64,000 bases of DNA from a bacterium (GTDB lineage: Bacteria > UBP6 > UBA1177), in assembly GCA_017405875.1 (NCBI GenBank), contig JAFQZM010000025.1, forward strand, positions 119,688 through 183,687, given 5' to 3'. Below the pieces are notes generated by a model. That model saw only the letters and a program-made list of their open reading frames with translations, was not told where the DNA came from and did not search any database. Shown in pieces: positions 7,215-17,221 of this stretch. How positions within the stretch are numbered: position 1 is the first letter of the stretch; each line of letters begins with the position of its first letter. The position numbers were made by a program, and so were the translations under genes.

Positions 7215-10079
7215 ATGACAAGAATATTTCTTCCGATTTTGCTTTTTGTCTTGTTTATTTCTATCGGCTGCGGCGGTTCCAAAAAAGGCGGAGCCGATAA
7301 CGATCTTAATAACGACGGAGACGCCGGCGATACGGAAATATCCGACGAGAATGGACCCGAATCGGAAAATCAGGATGAAGACGAACCCGAAACAGTCGTT
7401 CCCGAAGAAGATCAAAGTAACGATGAAGACACCGTGAAAGATCCGTGCGAAAACAATAAGTGCGGCTACTGGCTCGAAAGCACCGGTGTCTGCATTCCTG
7501 AAGATAACGGAAGATACTCCTGCGAATGCAGGGAAAACTACAGCTGGAACGGCAGCAACTGCACGGGAGACAAAAGGACTGCCGAATGCACTGACCTCCC
7601 CGAAAATGCATTCTGGAACAATTATTCCGAGATAACTCAGACATGGAAAGGTGAAGGTGAAGGATGGAAACCCGAAACAACGGGATGCTACGACGATGGA
7701 TACTCATCATGTCTGTGCACTTTCGAATGTAAGAAAAACTATTTCTGGAACGGAACGAAGTGCGTAAATCCGTGCGATTCCGATCCCTGTGCAAATCAGC
7801 CGCATTCGACAGGTTCCTGCACTCCGGTAAATTCTTTCCAATATATCTGCAGTTGTGAGGAAAACCTCTACTGGTGGGGTCCGCGGCGCGGCTGCACATC
7901 GCAACGACCGGTTTCAGGCAACCTCTGCACAGGACAGTTCAGATGCTACAATCTGGTCTCAGAGATCGAATGTCCGGCCGTTAACGAAGACTTTTACGGT
8001 CAGGACGCCCACTATGCGGAGCTCGGATTCTGTGCGCCCCAGGATTTCGTAGTCGATAACGAATTTCCTGAGGAACCGGTCGTCGTCAGCAGAAATACGG
8101 GGCTCGAGTGGGTCATGGAAATACCGGAAGAAGCCGAATCATGGGAAGAAGCCGCCGTTTACTGTGAAAATCTGACTTATGCAGGAAAAGACGACTGGAG
8201 ACTGCCGACACTCCGCGAGCTGTTATCGACCGTAAACAACAACGACATCGTATTTAATCCCGACGAAAATTTTTTCACAGGCAAAACGAATTCTTCACTC
8301 TGGTCATCGGATGAATACGCCGGCAGAAGCGAAAAATATGCGTGGAGCACATACACCTTTCCGGTTCCGGTCACATCTGAATCTCATGTTCTCTGCGTGC
8401 GCGGCGAAAAATTTCCCGCCGCAGATTTTGAATCACTGGATCGTTACGGCGACGAAATCGTCACTGATTCGGCAACGGGTCTGATGTGGCAGAAAAATTA
8501 CGTTAAGGACAAAAATTGGAAACAGGCTCTTAACCACTGCGAAAGCCTTATCTATGCAGGATATTCAGACTGGAGAGTTCCTAACAAAAACGAACTTATG
8601 TCGTTAGTCGACCACCTTAAAGTCGGTCCGGCATCAGACTTCCCCGGCGAAATCGGAGAATATCCTTCTCATGCAGAATATCTCTCTTCCTCTTCGATGA
8701 ACGGGAATTATGCATGGATAACAGATCTTACCGACGGCGTTACAAACTATTCCACTAAATATGACGAGGACCGTTCATACAATGACGGCTACCTCCGCTG
8801 CGTGAGATCTGACATCTGTAATGAAGGATATTTTCTGCTTGGGAAAGAATGCGTGAAAAACCCGTGCACCGCAGATCCCTGCGGCATGGAACACTCGACC
8901 GGCGTATGCATTCCCGAAACGGAAACGACCTACAAGTGCCTCTGCGCAGGGGAATACATCTGGAACGGTTCGGCATGTATAAATCCGTGTGGCACGGATC
9001 CTTGTTCAGGCATCACGAATTCAAACGGCAGCTGCACAGCCGTAAACGCAGGACTATACTTCTGCGGATGCAAAGAGGGCTACACATGGAGCGACGGGAA
9101 ATGCGGAACTTTCGCCGAAAACGTCAAAACTCTCGGCAACATCTGCACAGGCCAGAACAAGTGTTACAACAACACAGTGGAAATTGCATGTCCGGATGAC
9201 GGAAAGCTCTTCCACGGACAGGATGCCGGCTACGCCTCATCGGGGAAATGCTCGCAGCAGAGCTTAAAACTCGAAACCACATCAAATCAGAAAACGATTA
9301 CGGACAACAATACAGGACTAGTGTGGCAGCAGGCTCTTTCTAAAAAGTCTTTCACCTGGAACGGCGCCCTCGCCTACTGCGAAGAACTCGAATACGCAGG
9401 ATTTTCCGACTGGAGACTGCCTGAACCGCAGGAGATACTTACAATCGTTGACTACGGCAGATCCGGTATCAGGCTGAACAAACTCTATTTCACCGATATT
9501 CCTGAAAAATCATCAGGAAACGCTTTCTGGACTTCAAAAACATTTAAAGACGATCCGGAAAGCGCCTGGACTTTCTCCCCGCAGTCAGGCGCTCTCCCGC
9601 TTCCTGTTTCAAAAACGGATATCTATCACGTCATGTGCGTCAGAGGCAAAAAACTGCCGACCGCGAAATTCGAGAAATCGACTAAAAACGGAGATACTGT
9701 TGCCGTTGACCTCTCCAGCGGACTCATGTGGCAGCAGGATTATGCTGAACCTGAATCCGAAGAATGGATGGATGCACTCAAATACTGTGAAGATCTGACT
9801 TTCGCGGGATATTCCGACTGGAGGCTGCCGAACAAAAACGAACTCGCCTCTACCATAAGTTACGATGCTTCAGACGAGTACGGAACTTTCCTGACAATGC
9901 CGGATTCAGGATCATACGATTTCTGGTCTTCCACTACCCACTACGCACGCTATTTCAATGCTGAAACAGAGGTTAACGAAAATAATTCAGCAGTAACTTT
10001 AGATTATCAGGGCATACTTTCCGTATCTGACAAGAAGGAGTCTCTCTTTATCAAGCATTACGTCCGCTGCGTGAGATAA
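7215..10079 (+). CDS. Lipoprotein with EGF-like segments and four Lcl/DUF1566 domains
   Basis: A surface lipoprotein of 954 residues with unknown ligand. Lipobox ISIGC at residues 15-19, then an acidic Asp/Glu-rich linker to about residue 75. Cys-rich EGF-like segments follow (for example CENNKCGYW...CECRENYSW). Four Lcl/DUF1566 domains are recognisable by the DWRLP or DWRVP motif with upstream TGLxW and downstream CVR. The two halves of the protein repeat the same EGF-EGF-Lcl-Lcl order, so it looks like an internal duplication. The ATG at 7215 follows GAGG. Lcl domains are found in Legionella collagen-like adhesins, which suggests adhesion, but no activity can be read from the sequence. Confidence 0.85.
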   Translation: MTRIFLPILLFVLFISIGCGGSKKGGADNDLNNDGDAGDTEISDENGPESENQDEDEPETVVPEEDQSNDEDTVKDPCENNKCGYWLESTGVCIPEDNGRYSCECRENYSWNGSNCTGDKRTAECTDLPENAFWNNYSEITQTWKGEGEGWKPETTGCYDDGYSSCLCTFECKKNYFWNGTKCVNPCDSDPCANQPHSTGSCTPVNSFQYICSCEENLYWWGPRRGCTSQRPVSGNLCTGQFRCYNLVSEIECPAVNEDFYGQDAHYAELGFCAPQDFVVDNEFPEEPVVVSRNTGLEWVMEIPEEAESWEEAAVYCENLTYAGKDDWRLPTLRELLSTVNNNDIVFNPDENFFTGKTNSSLWSSDEYAGRSEKYAWSTYTFPVPVTSESHVLCVRGEKFPAADFESLDRYGDEIVTDSATGLMWQKNYVKDKNWKQALNHCESLIYAGYSDWRVPNKNELMSLVDHLKVGPASDFPGEIGEYPSHAEYLSSSSMNGNYAWITDLTDGVTNYSTKYDEDRSYNDGYLRCVRSDICNEGYFLLGKECVKNPCTADPCGMEHSTGVCIPETETTYKCLCAGEYIWNGSACINPCGTDPCSGITNSNGSCTAVNAGLYFCGCKEGYTWSDGKCGTFAENVKTLGNICTGQNKCYNNTVEIACPDDGKLFHGQDAGYASSGKCSQQSLKLETTSNQKTITDNNTGLVWQQALSKKSFTWNGALAYCEELEYAGFSDWRLPEPQEILTIVDYGRSGIRLNKLYFTDIPEKSSGNAFWTSKTFKDDPESAWTFSPQSGALPLPVSKTDIYHVMCVRGKKLPTAKFEKSTKNGDTVAVDLSSGLMWQQDYAEPESEEWMDALKYCEDLTFAGYSDWRLPNKNELASTISYDASDEYGTFLTMPDSGSYDFWSSTTHYARYFNAETEVNENNSAVTLDYQGILSVSDKKESLFIKHYVRCVR

Positions 10080-10095
10080 AACCGCAATCATCATC

Positions 10096-10117
10096 GAGAC
10101 GTGTCAGGTCACGTCTC
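10096..10117. terminator. Perfect hairpin between the Lcl lipoprotein and the zinc-ribbon gene
   Basis: GAGACGTG and CACGTCTC form an 8-bp perfect inverted repeat with a 6-base loop, 17 bases after the stop codon. No long T tract follows immediately, so it may be a weak terminator or a 3'-end-stabilising hairpin. Confidence 0.4.
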
Positions 10118-10129
10118 TACAATATTCAT

Positions 10130-10157
10130 TTGATTTTTTAATATTTATCTCTATAAT
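10130..10157 (+). promoter_or_regulatory. Promoter of the zinc-ribbon gene (and probably secA)
   Basis: TTGATT (10130-10135), 16-bp spacer, TATAAT (10152-10157), 29 bp before the ATG at 10187. Confidence 0.7.
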
Positions 10158-10186
10158 TCTGCGTTTTGTTGTTTTTGGAGGAAATT

Positions 10187-10489
10187 ATGGCTGTTTATAT
10201 CTGTCACAACTGCAAAAAATCGCTTGACGACGAACTCGAAGACATCCGCGGAAAAGTCGGCAGACAGGATGTGTGTCCTTTCTGTTACTCAGACCTTCAC
10301 TGCTGCATGAACTGTCGTTTTCACGATGAAAACTACACGAATGAATGCCGTGAAGACTCGCGTTCATTTATCCGTGAAAGGGATAAGGCAAATTTCTGCG
10401 CTTCGTTCGAATTCATAAAGAACGAAGGAGAAGACGGCAGCGAGGAAATCGAGGCTAAGACACAGCTCAGCGACCTTTTCAAATTTTAG
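10187..10489 (+). CDS. Small zinc-ribbon protein
   Basis: A 100-residue cytoplasmic protein of unknown role. Cysteines are arranged as paired knuckles: CHNC near residue 6, CPFC near residue 31, CCMNC near residue 40, then single Cys residues at about 54 and 67. The C-terminus is acidic. The ATG at 10187 has a perfect GGAGG 5 bases upstream. It precedes secA by 25 bases and probably shares its transcript, although no functional link to secretion is known to me. Confidence 0.8.
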   Translation: MAVYICHNCKKSLDDELEDIRGKVGRQDVCPFCYSDLHCCMNCRFHDENYTNECREDSRSFIRERDKANFCASFEFIKNEGEDGSEEIEAKTQLSDLFKF

Positions 10490-10514
10490 TTTTCAATAAA
10501 TCGGGAGTTCCGAT

Positions 10515-13247
10515 ATGTTCAAATACCTGTTCAAAAAGATTTTCGGCACTGAAAACGACCGTTTTTTAAAATCTATCAGACCGACGATCGCAAAGATCAA
10601 CAGTTACGAAGATTCTTTCAAATCACTTTCCGATGCGGATCTTGCGGCTAAAACAGCCGATTTCAAACAGAGGATCGCAAACGGCGAATCTCTTGATTCC
10701 GTACTTCCTGAGGCTTTTGCGGTCGTCAGAGAAGCCGGCAAACGCGTTCTCGGAATGAGACACTATGATGTTCAGCTCGTCGGCGGCATAGTTCTTCACA
10801 AAGGAAGGATCGCCGAAATGAAGACCGGTGAAGGAAAAACGCTCGTCGCGACTCTTCCGATGTATCTCAACGCCCTGGAAGGACGCGGCGCACACCTTGT
10901 CACAGTCAACGACTACCTTGCAGCCCGCGACGCGGAATGGATGGGCAGAATCTACAAGTTCTTAGGCCTTTCGGTCGGAACGATCCTCAACGGAATGAAC
11001 ACGAAAGAGCGCAGAGTCGCTTACAACAGCGATATAACCTACGGCACGAACAGCGAATTTGGTTTCGACTATCTGCGCGACAACATGAAATACGACATAA
11101 ACAACTACGTTCAGCGCGATCTGCGTTATGCAATCGTTGACGAGGTCGACTCGATCCTTATTGACGAGGCGAGAACGCCGCTCATCATTTCAGGTCCGAG
11201 CGACGAAAGCACAGACCTTTACGTCAAAGTCAACGCTGTAGTCAAAACACTCAAGGAAGAAGAACATTTCACGAAGGACGAAAAGGCGAAAAACGCGATC
11301 CTCACTCAGGAAGGTATCTACAGAGTCGAAAATCTTCTCGGCGTAACCAACCTTTACGCGCCGGAAAACCTTGAGCTCGTCCACCACGTCCAGCAGGCTC
11401 TGAAGGCGAACTTCATGTTCCACCTAGATGTCGACTACGTTGTCAAGAACATTGACGGCGTCGACAAGGTCATGATCGTTGACGAATTTACAGGCCGACT
11501 CATGGAAGGAAGGCGTTACAGCGACGGTCTGCACCAGGCTCTCGAAGCAAAGGAAGGCGTCAAGGTCGAGCGCGAAAACCAGACTCTGGCGACCATCACT
11601 TACCAGAATTTCTTCAGAATGTACGACAAACTTTCGGGTATGACTGGTACGGCAGATACTGAAGCGCGCGAATTTGCCGAAATCTACAACCTCGGAGTTA
11701 CCGTAATTCCTACGAACAAGCCCGTTATCAGACAGGATATGCCCGATCAGATCTACAAAACTCAGGTTGCGAAGGAAAACGCGGTCGTCAAGGCTATCCT
11801 TGAGAGAAACGCGAAAGGCCAGCCGGTTCTTGTCGGTACGGTTTCGGTCGAGAAATCGGAAAGACTGAGCAACCTTCTCACAAAGCAGGGGATCAAGCAC
11901 AACGTCCTCAACGCGAAATTCCACATGAAAGAGGCTGATGTCGTCGCTCAGGCCGGAAGAAAGGGAACTATCACGATCGCTACCAACATGGCAGGCCGAG
12001 GAACCGATATCGTGCTCGGCGGCAACCCCGAAAAACTGGCTTACGCCGAAGCCGAAGCGACGATGGAATTCGTTGATACCGAGTCTCCGGAATTCAAGGA
12101 AATTCTTGCAAAATATGAAAAGATCTGCGCCGAAGAAAAGAAGGAAGTTCTTGCTGCAGGCGGTCTCCACATCATCGGAACAGAGCGCCACGAATCAAGA
12201 CGAATCGATAACCAGCTCCGTGGCCGAAGCGGCCGACAGGGCGACCCGGGTTCATCAAGATTCTACCTCAGTCTCGAAGATGACCTTATGCGTATTTTCG
12301 GCAGCGAGCGCCTTTCGACCGTAATGAGCAGACTCGGTCTTGAAGACGATCAGCCGATCGAGCATAAACTTATTTCGAAATCGATTGAAAACGCACAGAA
12401 AAAGGTCGAAGCGCACAACTTCAGCATCCGTAAGAACGTCCTTGAATACGACGACGTAATGAACCAGCAGAGAAAGACGATCTACGCGCTGAGACGCAGC
12501 ATTCTGACCGGCGGAGAGGCAAACAAACAGGTCATCTATTCGATGATAGAGGACATTATAAACACCAATCTTAACAACATAATCCCTGAAAAATCGACTC
12601 CTGACACCTGGGATTACGCGATGGTCAAGGATTTCCTCGCCGGAGTTCTCGCATACAACGAAGATATGCGCGCCCAGCTCGACGAAAATATGTTTGCCGA
12701 CATCATAAATCCGAACAACTACATCGGGCATAAAAACGAAGCGGCGCTTCAGATCATGGCTCAGAAATGCTACGATTTCCTGCTTGAACAGTACGACCTG
12801 AAAATGTCCCAGTACGACAAAGACTTAAGCAACGAAATCGAGCGCCACATCGTTCTTGAAGTCCTCGACATCTTCTGGAGAAGACACCTTCTCAGCATGG
12901 ATCATCTCCGCGAGGGTATCGGGCTGCGCGGTTACGGTCAGAAAAACCCGAAACTCGAATACAAACGCGAAGGTTTCGCGATGTTCCAGGATATGATGTT
13001 CAACATCTACACCGAATCGGTAAAGCGCTTATTCTCAGTCCAGGTCGTAACGCAGGAAGCAGTTGAAAAATTCGAACAGAAAGAGCAGAAGAAAGAAGCT
13101 GAAGTTCAGAAGAACACCACTGCTCCGACACTCGAAAAAGAACCTGTGAAACGCTCGGCTCCGAAAGTCGGAAGAAACGATCCGTGCCCGTGCGGAAGCG
13201 GCAAAAAATTCAAACAGTGCTGCATGGGAAAAGGGATCTACGATTAG
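10515..13247 (+). CDS. secA: Preprotein translocase ATPase SecA
   Basis: Drives export of unfolded proteins through SecYEG by ATP hydrolysis. The 910-residue length is normal. Visible: the Walker A region MKTGEGKT (about residue 100), the [14 protein letters not shown] motif (about 207), GMTGTA in the second nucleotide-binding half, the [11 protein letters not shown] motif, and GRSGRQGD. The C-terminus ends in the zinc-binding SEC-C motif [13 protein letters not shown] used for SecB and lipid contact. The ATG at 10515 follows GGGAG. The stop TAG (13245-13247) is only 2 bases from the stop of the convergent lipoprotein gene, so there is no room for a terminator between them. Confidence 0.98.
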   Translation: MFKYLFKKIFGTENDRFLKSIRPTIAKINSYEDSFKSLSDADLAAKTADFKQRIANGESLDSVLPEAFAVVREAGKRVLGMRHYDVQLVGGIVLHKGRIAEMKTGEGKTLVATLPMYLNALEGRGAHLVTVNDYLAARDAEWMGRIYKFLGLSVGTILNGMNTKERRVAYNSDITYGTNSEFGFDYLRDNMKYDINNYVQRDLRYAIVDEVDSILIDEARTPLIISGPSDESTDLYVKVNAVVKTLKEEEHFTKDEKAKNAILTQEGIYRVENLLGVTNLYAPENLELVHHVQQALKANFMFHLDVDYVVKNIDGVDKVMIVDEFTGRLMEGRRYSDGLHQALEAKEGVKVERENQTLATITYQNFFRMYDKLSGMTGTADTEAREFAEIYNLGVTVIPTNKPVIRQDMPDQIYKTQVAKENAVVKAILERNAKGQPVLVGTVSVEKSERLSNLLTKQGIKHNVLNAKFHMKEADVVAQAGRKGTITIATNMAGRGTDIVLGGNPEKLAYAEAEATMEFVDTESPEFKEILAKYEKICAEEKKEVLAAGGLHIIGTERHESRRIDNQLRGRSGRQGDPGSSRFYLSLEDDLMRIFGSERLSTVMSRLGLEDDQPIEHKLISKSIENAQKKVEAHNFSIRKNVLEYDDVMNQQRKTIYALRRSILTGGEANKQVIYSMIEDIINTNLNNIIPEKSTPDTWDYAMVKDFLAGVLAYNEDMRAQLDENMFADIINPNNYIGHKNEAALQIMAQKCYDFLLEQYDLKMSQYDKDLSNEIERHIVLEVLDIFWRRHLLSMDHLREGIGLRGYGQKNPKLEYKREGFAMFQDMMFNIYTESVKRLFSVQVVTQEAVEKFEQKEQKKEAEVQKNTTAPTLEKEPVKRSAPKVGRNDPCPCGSGKKFKQCCMGKGIYD

Positions 13248-13249
13248 AT

Positions 13250-14353
13250 CTATTCTTCGTATTTGTTGTGAGGAACATCGCTGTTAGGATCAACGATGTC
13301 AAAAATCTCGTCAGCTTTTTCAAGAAGCGTTGCACAATCCATGGAATCATCGACTTTTACAAGCTGGAAAACGCTTCTTGCAGTCTCTGTAACTGTGGTT
13401 TTCGTACATCTGAGAGAGACATTGGGGGTCTGCTGATGCGCATACTGTTCATCCGTCCACTCTACATTTCCTTCTATTTTGCCGTTGCTTACGACTTTTC
13501 CTGACAAACTGTGCCCAAACCTGTGAACGTAGTACATTTTACCGCTTGCCAGAGTGCTTGAAAACTGGACTGTAAACGCAGGATTCCCGTCTTCATCATG
13601 GTCAAAGATCCTTGGGTCGCTGTCAGAACTGATCATCGGTTCAGTTGACGGATCATCCATGTTTGCACCGCGGAGTTCCCAGTCTTTGTTGAGTTTGAAT
13701 GTCTTTTCTCCGTCGTTTTCAGAGATTTCAAGATAAGGTTCGTTTTCGTGCCCCGGGATCTGATAAGGTTTCCAATAGTTGAAGACCGTGTTGAATTTCG
13801 AACCGTCGAACTCGTTAAGACCGACCCTTCCCTGGCTTATTTTGCCGTCAAGTCCAGTGCGGTTGTCAGTCCTGCAGATCCGCTCGTCTTTCTTGTAAAA
13901 GTCAAGTTTGCAGTCAGCATTCGGTTTGATTTCAACAACAACGAATCTGGTCGTTACGCTTGGAACATCCTGAGCAAAAGTTGTGCTTGATGCCGAACGG
14001 AGGATCACTTTCTGAGCCCATGTCCCTACGAGCTCCTGTTCAAGTTCACTGAGTTCACAAGCGGTTACCGGTTCGTCATCCTGCACATCTTCAGAACCAT
14101 CCGCTTCATCGGTCGGATCGCCGGTCGGATCCGTCGGATCGGTATCACTGTCTTCGCTGCCTGGATCGGTTTCGTTGCCGTTGTTGTCAGTATCATTGGC
14201 AGTATCTGACGCTGTGTCAGGAGTTTCTTCAGAACCACTCTCTGCTGCGGAATCAGGATCATCAGCAGGAGTCTGAGTCTTGTTGTCACTGCCGCATGAA
14301 ACAAAGAAAATTACTGCACAAACAGCTGCAATTAAAATTACGTTTTTTGTCAT
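13250..14353 (-). CDS. Lipoprotein with acidic linker, paralogue of the gene at 14502
   Basis: A 367-residue exported lipoprotein (lipobox FFVSC at about residue 16-20) with a Ser/Glu/Asp/Thr-rich linker to about residue 95 and a folded C-terminal domain I do not recognise. From the segment ELVGTWAQKVILRS to the end it matches its neighbour at 14502-15617 nearly residue for residue, so the pair arose by tandem duplication. The linkers differ in composition. The ATG at 14353 follows GAGGG. The start of the folded part (GTWAQ) is reminiscent of lipocalin-like domains, but that is weak. Confidence 0.8.
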   Translation of the reverse strand: MTKNVILIAAVCAVIFFVSCGSDNKTQTPADDPDSAAESGSEETPDTASDTANDTDNNGNETDPGSEDSDTDPTDPTGDPTDEADGSEDVQDDEPVTACELSELEQELVGTWAQKVILRSASSTTFAQDVPSVTTRFVVVEIKPNADCKLDFYKKDERICRTDNRTGLDGKISQGRVGLNEFDGSKFNTVFNYWKPYQIPGHENEPYLEISENDGEKTFKLNKDWELRGANMDDPSTEPMISSDSDPRIFDHDEDGNPAFTVQFSSTLASGKMYYVHRFGHSLSGKVVSNGKIEGNVEWTDEQYAHQQTPNVSLRCTKTTVTETARSVFQLVKVDDSMDCATLLEKADEIFDIVDPNSDVPHNKYEE

Positions 14354-14453
14354 TTTTCCCTCTTCAAAATTACCAATAAACGATAAAAACTCACTGAATA
14401 ATAGGACTTTTTGGTCAGTAGGAGGTTACAGCGAAACACACGAGTATACAGAA

Positions 14454-14480
14454 TAAAAAAGCCCCTCCGGAGAGGGGCTG
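14454..14480 (-). terminator. Intrinsic terminator between the tandem lipoprotein genes
   Basis: An 8-bp stem AGCCCCTC/GAGGGGCT (14460-14479) is followed on the minus strand by a run of six T. It ends the transcript of the 14502-15617 gene 22 bases after its stop codon, so the downstream paralogue needs its own promoter. Confidence 0.9.
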
Positions 14481-14501
14481 GAAAAATCGGAGATTTAGTA
14501 A

Positions 14502-15617
14502 TTATTCTCCGTACTTATCACTGTGAGGAACATCACTGTTGGGATCAACGATGTCAAAGATAGTGTCAGCATTCCCGAGAAGTGTTTCGCAGTCCATCGA
14601 ATCATCGACTTTTACAAGCTGGAAAACGCTTTTCGTTTCGTCCGTCTCAGTCGTTTTCTGACCTCTGAGAGTGAGGTTCGGGGTTTTCTGATGAGCATAC
14701 TGCTCGTCTGTCCAGTTGACAGTCCCTTCGATCTTGCCGTCAGCTACGACTTTACCGGTAAGAATGTGGCTGAGTCTCTGGACATAGTACATTGTTCCGC
14801 TTGCAAGGGAACTGGTGAAAAGGATGGAGAACGCAGGATTACCGTCTTCATCATGGTCAAAAATTCTGGAATCACTGTCTGAATCGATCATCGGCTCAGT
14901 CGAAGGATCGGTCATATTCGCACCGCGGAGTTCCCAGTCTTTGTTGAGTTTGAACGTTTTTTCTCCGCCTTCTTCTGCGATTTCAAGGTAAGTATCGCTT
15001 TCATGTCCCGGGATCTGATACGGTTTCCAGTGGTGGAAAATCGTGTTGAATTTAGAACCGTCTTCCTCATTGAAGCCGACTCTTCCCTGGCTTACTTTGC
15101 CGGCAAAACCGGTGCGGTTCGCCGTTCTGCAGATCTGGTTGCCTTTTTTGAAGAAATCAAGTTTGCAGTTCTCATCGGGTTTGATTTCGGTAACGATATA
15201 GCGGGTCGTTACGCTCGGAACATTCTGAGCCATTGTGGTGCTCGATGAAGAACGGAGAATTATCTTCTGTGCCCAAGTTCCTACGAACTCTTTTTCAAGG
15301 TCGCTGAGTTCACAGCCTTCAGGATCAGTTGTAGGTTCCGTGGTCGGCTCGTCGGTCGGATTCGTCGGCTCAGTCGGTTCGTCGGGATTCGTCGGTTCGT
15401 CAGGATTCGTCGGTTCATCGGGATTTGTCGGTTCATCGGGATTTGTCGGTTCGCCGGTCGGATCAGTATCAGTTGCTGTATCAGGATTGTCATTGGTATC
15501 CGTGTCTGCCACAGTATCAGTATCATCTACTTTTTCCGGCGTTTTGCTGTCGCCGCCGCATGAAACAAAGAACAATGTTGCGCAGATCGCTGCGATTGAA
15601 ATCATAAATCTTTTCAT
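14502..15617 (-). CDS. Lipoprotein with TNPDEP-repeat linker, paralogue of the gene at 13250
   Basis: A 371-residue lipoprotein: lipobox FFVSC, then a Thr/Asp linker containing four tandem NPDEPT-type hexapeptide units (about residues 57-82) and a folded domain homologous to that of the gene at 13250. The repeats are also near-identical at DNA level, so the copy number is likely to vary by slippage. The start at 15617 follows AAGGAG. It begins 27 bases after the porin gene at 15645 and is probably co-transcribed with it. Confidence 0.8.
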   Translation of the reverse strand: MKRFMISIAAICATLFFVSCGGDSKTPEKVDDTDTVADTDTNDNPDTATDTDPTGEPTNPDEPTNPDEPTNPDEPTNPDEPTEPTNPTDEPTTEPTTDPEGCELSDLEKEFVGTWAQKIILRSSSSTTMAQNVPSVTTRYIVTEIKPDENCKLDFFKKGNQICRTANRTGFAGKVSQGRVGFNEEDGSKFNTIFHHWKPYQIPGHESDTYLEIAEEGGEKTFKLNKDWELRGANMTDPSTEPMIDSDSDSRIFDHDEDGNPAFSILFTSSLASGTMYYVQRLSHILTGKVVADGKIEGTVNWTDEQYAHQKTPNLTLRGQKTTETDETKSVFQLVKVDDSMDCETLLGNADTIFDIVDPNSDVPHSDKYGE

Positions 15618-15644
15618 CTTTTTCTCCTTAAAAAATTGTTAAAA

Positions 15645-17153
15645 CTACCATATAACTTCTGCTGAAATACCAATATTCAAAAGAAAACCCTTGCTTGTCC
15701 AGCCCGGAAAACCGGGGTTATTTGTCTGCAACCCTTGTTTCAATTCATCAAATTCTGCTCTTTGACCGGAACCGTTGGGACCGCTGTATTCGGCATCGTC
15801 CGGCATTTCGTCAACAAGTCCGCCGTCTTCCTGTTTGCGCTCGAGATCCTTCTCTTCAGTTCTGCTCAGAAGCCACTGCAGCGAGCCGCTTATTCCGGCA
15901 CCGATCTTGACCTGATCGGTAATGCTGAAATATTCGTGATAACCGAGAGAAAAACCGAATCTGTCGTTATCAACATAGTTTTCCCTTCCTGTTTGTGCAG
16001 GAACAGGACTCGGCACATAGTTAAAACCGAATGCAGCCCTGCGCTCCGGATGACGCATGATCAAACCTGCAGTTGCCGAAAATGTATCGTTCCATTTATC
16101 GGTCGGCTTCTCACCGTGACGGTTGATGTAAGTCGACCACCTTGACCACTCGAAACCAGCCATCGGTGTAATCTGGTAATCGTTTTTGATATCAAAATTG
16201 TAGTATGTTCCGACCGAAAGTTTTATCGGCTGATATCCGGCAGTCATTGAAGATTCAGCCGTAAGCCATCTTTGATTCTCCTCATAATTATCCCAACCGT
16301 TGACCTGCATTTCGTTGTTGAGCTTGACTATACCCGTGTTCGTCGGGAAGTGGAAAGTTCCGGTAAGATGCCACCCTGCGACAGGGTTTGCAACGAATGA
16401 GAAATAAGGCATTATCGAAGCACCGACATTCATTTTCGCGTTGATGAGCTGCAGCGAAGGATCTGAAGTTTGCGGAACAAAAACACGGTTCTGGGTTTTG
16501 GTGTAGGTCGAAATCGCAAGACCGGCACCGATCCTGAAATAGCGGCCGAATCTGCCTGCAAGTGCTACTGCTGCACTGAACTGTTTGAGTCTGTCGCCGT
16601 AGAGCTCGAACTGCAGGCTGTTTGAAAAATACTGTTCCCTTTCGTCGTTGAAAAAAGGCTGCTGCGTCTGGATCCCCGAGAACGGAAGAAGAGCATAAAC
16701 ACCGACCGTAAGCTGACCTCCGATTTTTTCGAGGCTTTTTCTCGCAATGTTTTTTACAGCTCCGAGAGTTATCACGCCGTCAAAAGAATCATAATCAGCC
16801 GAACCGCGCTTGTTTATAAGATCAGCCGTCGGCAGAGGATTAAATATGTTGGCATCTGCATTTGTAGCATCAACATAATACATGTGTTCTGTAACATCGT
16901 GCCCGCCTGGTCTTGTCGCGTGGCTTATTGATTTGTTCTGGATCGTCATTCCGATTCCGATTTTGAAAGAGTCATTCAAAGTCGCGAGGTCCGCCGGGTT
17001 GAAGTAAGCAGCTTCGGCACCTGTCGAAATTATACGCGACGTGAACGGATGCACCGAATCCTGTGCTCCGACAAGCTCAAGAACAGAAGAAGCCGTAAGC
17101 ATTGACGAAAAACTCAATAAAAAAGTAAGGCATAAAATTTTTTTCAGCGACAT
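15645..17153 (-). CDS. OmpP1/FadL/TodX-family outer-membrane transport protein
   Basis: A beta-barrel that takes up hydrophobic molecules such as fatty acids. The 502-residue protein has a signal peptide (about 1-21). The FadL-type early motif AAYFNPADLATL lies at about residue 48-59; FadL proteins usually read YNPAGL there. Alternating amphipathic strands follow, and the protein ends in an aromatic residue (W), as expected for BAM substrates. The following lipoprotein gene may encode a partner. The substrate cannot be told from the sequence. Confidence 0.8.
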   Translation of the reverse strand: MSLKKILCLTFLLSFSSMLTASSVLELVGAQDSVHPFTSRIISTGAEAAYFNPADLATLNDSFKIGIGMTIQNKSISHATRPGGHDVTEHMYYVDATNADANIFNPLPTADLINKRGSADYDSFDGVITLGAVKNIARKSLEKIGGQLTVGVYALLPFSGIQTQQPFFNDEREQYFSNSLQFELYGDRLKQFSAAVALAGRFGRYFRIGAGLAISTYTKTQNRVFVPQTSDPSLQLINAKMNVGASIMPYFSFVANPVAGWHLTGTFHFPTNTGIVKLNNEMQVNGWDNYEENQRWLTAESSMTAGYQPIKLSVGTYYNFDIKNDYQITPMAGFEWSRWSTYINRHGEKPTDKWNDTFSATAGLIMRHPERRAAFGFNYVPSPVPAQTGRENYVDNDRFGFSLGYHEYFSITDQVKIGAGISGSLQWLLSRTEEKDLERKQEDGGLVDEMPDDAEYSGPNGSGQRAEFDELKQGLQTNNPGFPGWTSKGFLLNIGISAEVIW

Positions 17154-17198
17154 TTATTTATCTCCAGTATAAAAATAACTTAACTTACAACGAACAAT

Positions 17199-17218
17199 GA
17201 GACTTCAAAACCAGTCTC
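17199..17218 (-). terminator. Hairpin after the uracil-DNA glycosylase gene
   Basis: GAGACT and AGTCTC form a 6-bp inverted repeat with an 8-base loop, 4 bases after the UDG stop. No strong T tract follows, so termination here would be weak. Confidence 0.3.
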
Positions 17219-17221
17219 AGG

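Noticed and set aside
15361..15465. CRISPR-like tandem repeats (also 52970-53060)
   Set aside because: These are hexapeptide-coding repeats (NPDEPT and EPTE) inside lipoprotein linkers, in frame and without spacers. No CRISPR array or cas gene was found in the window.
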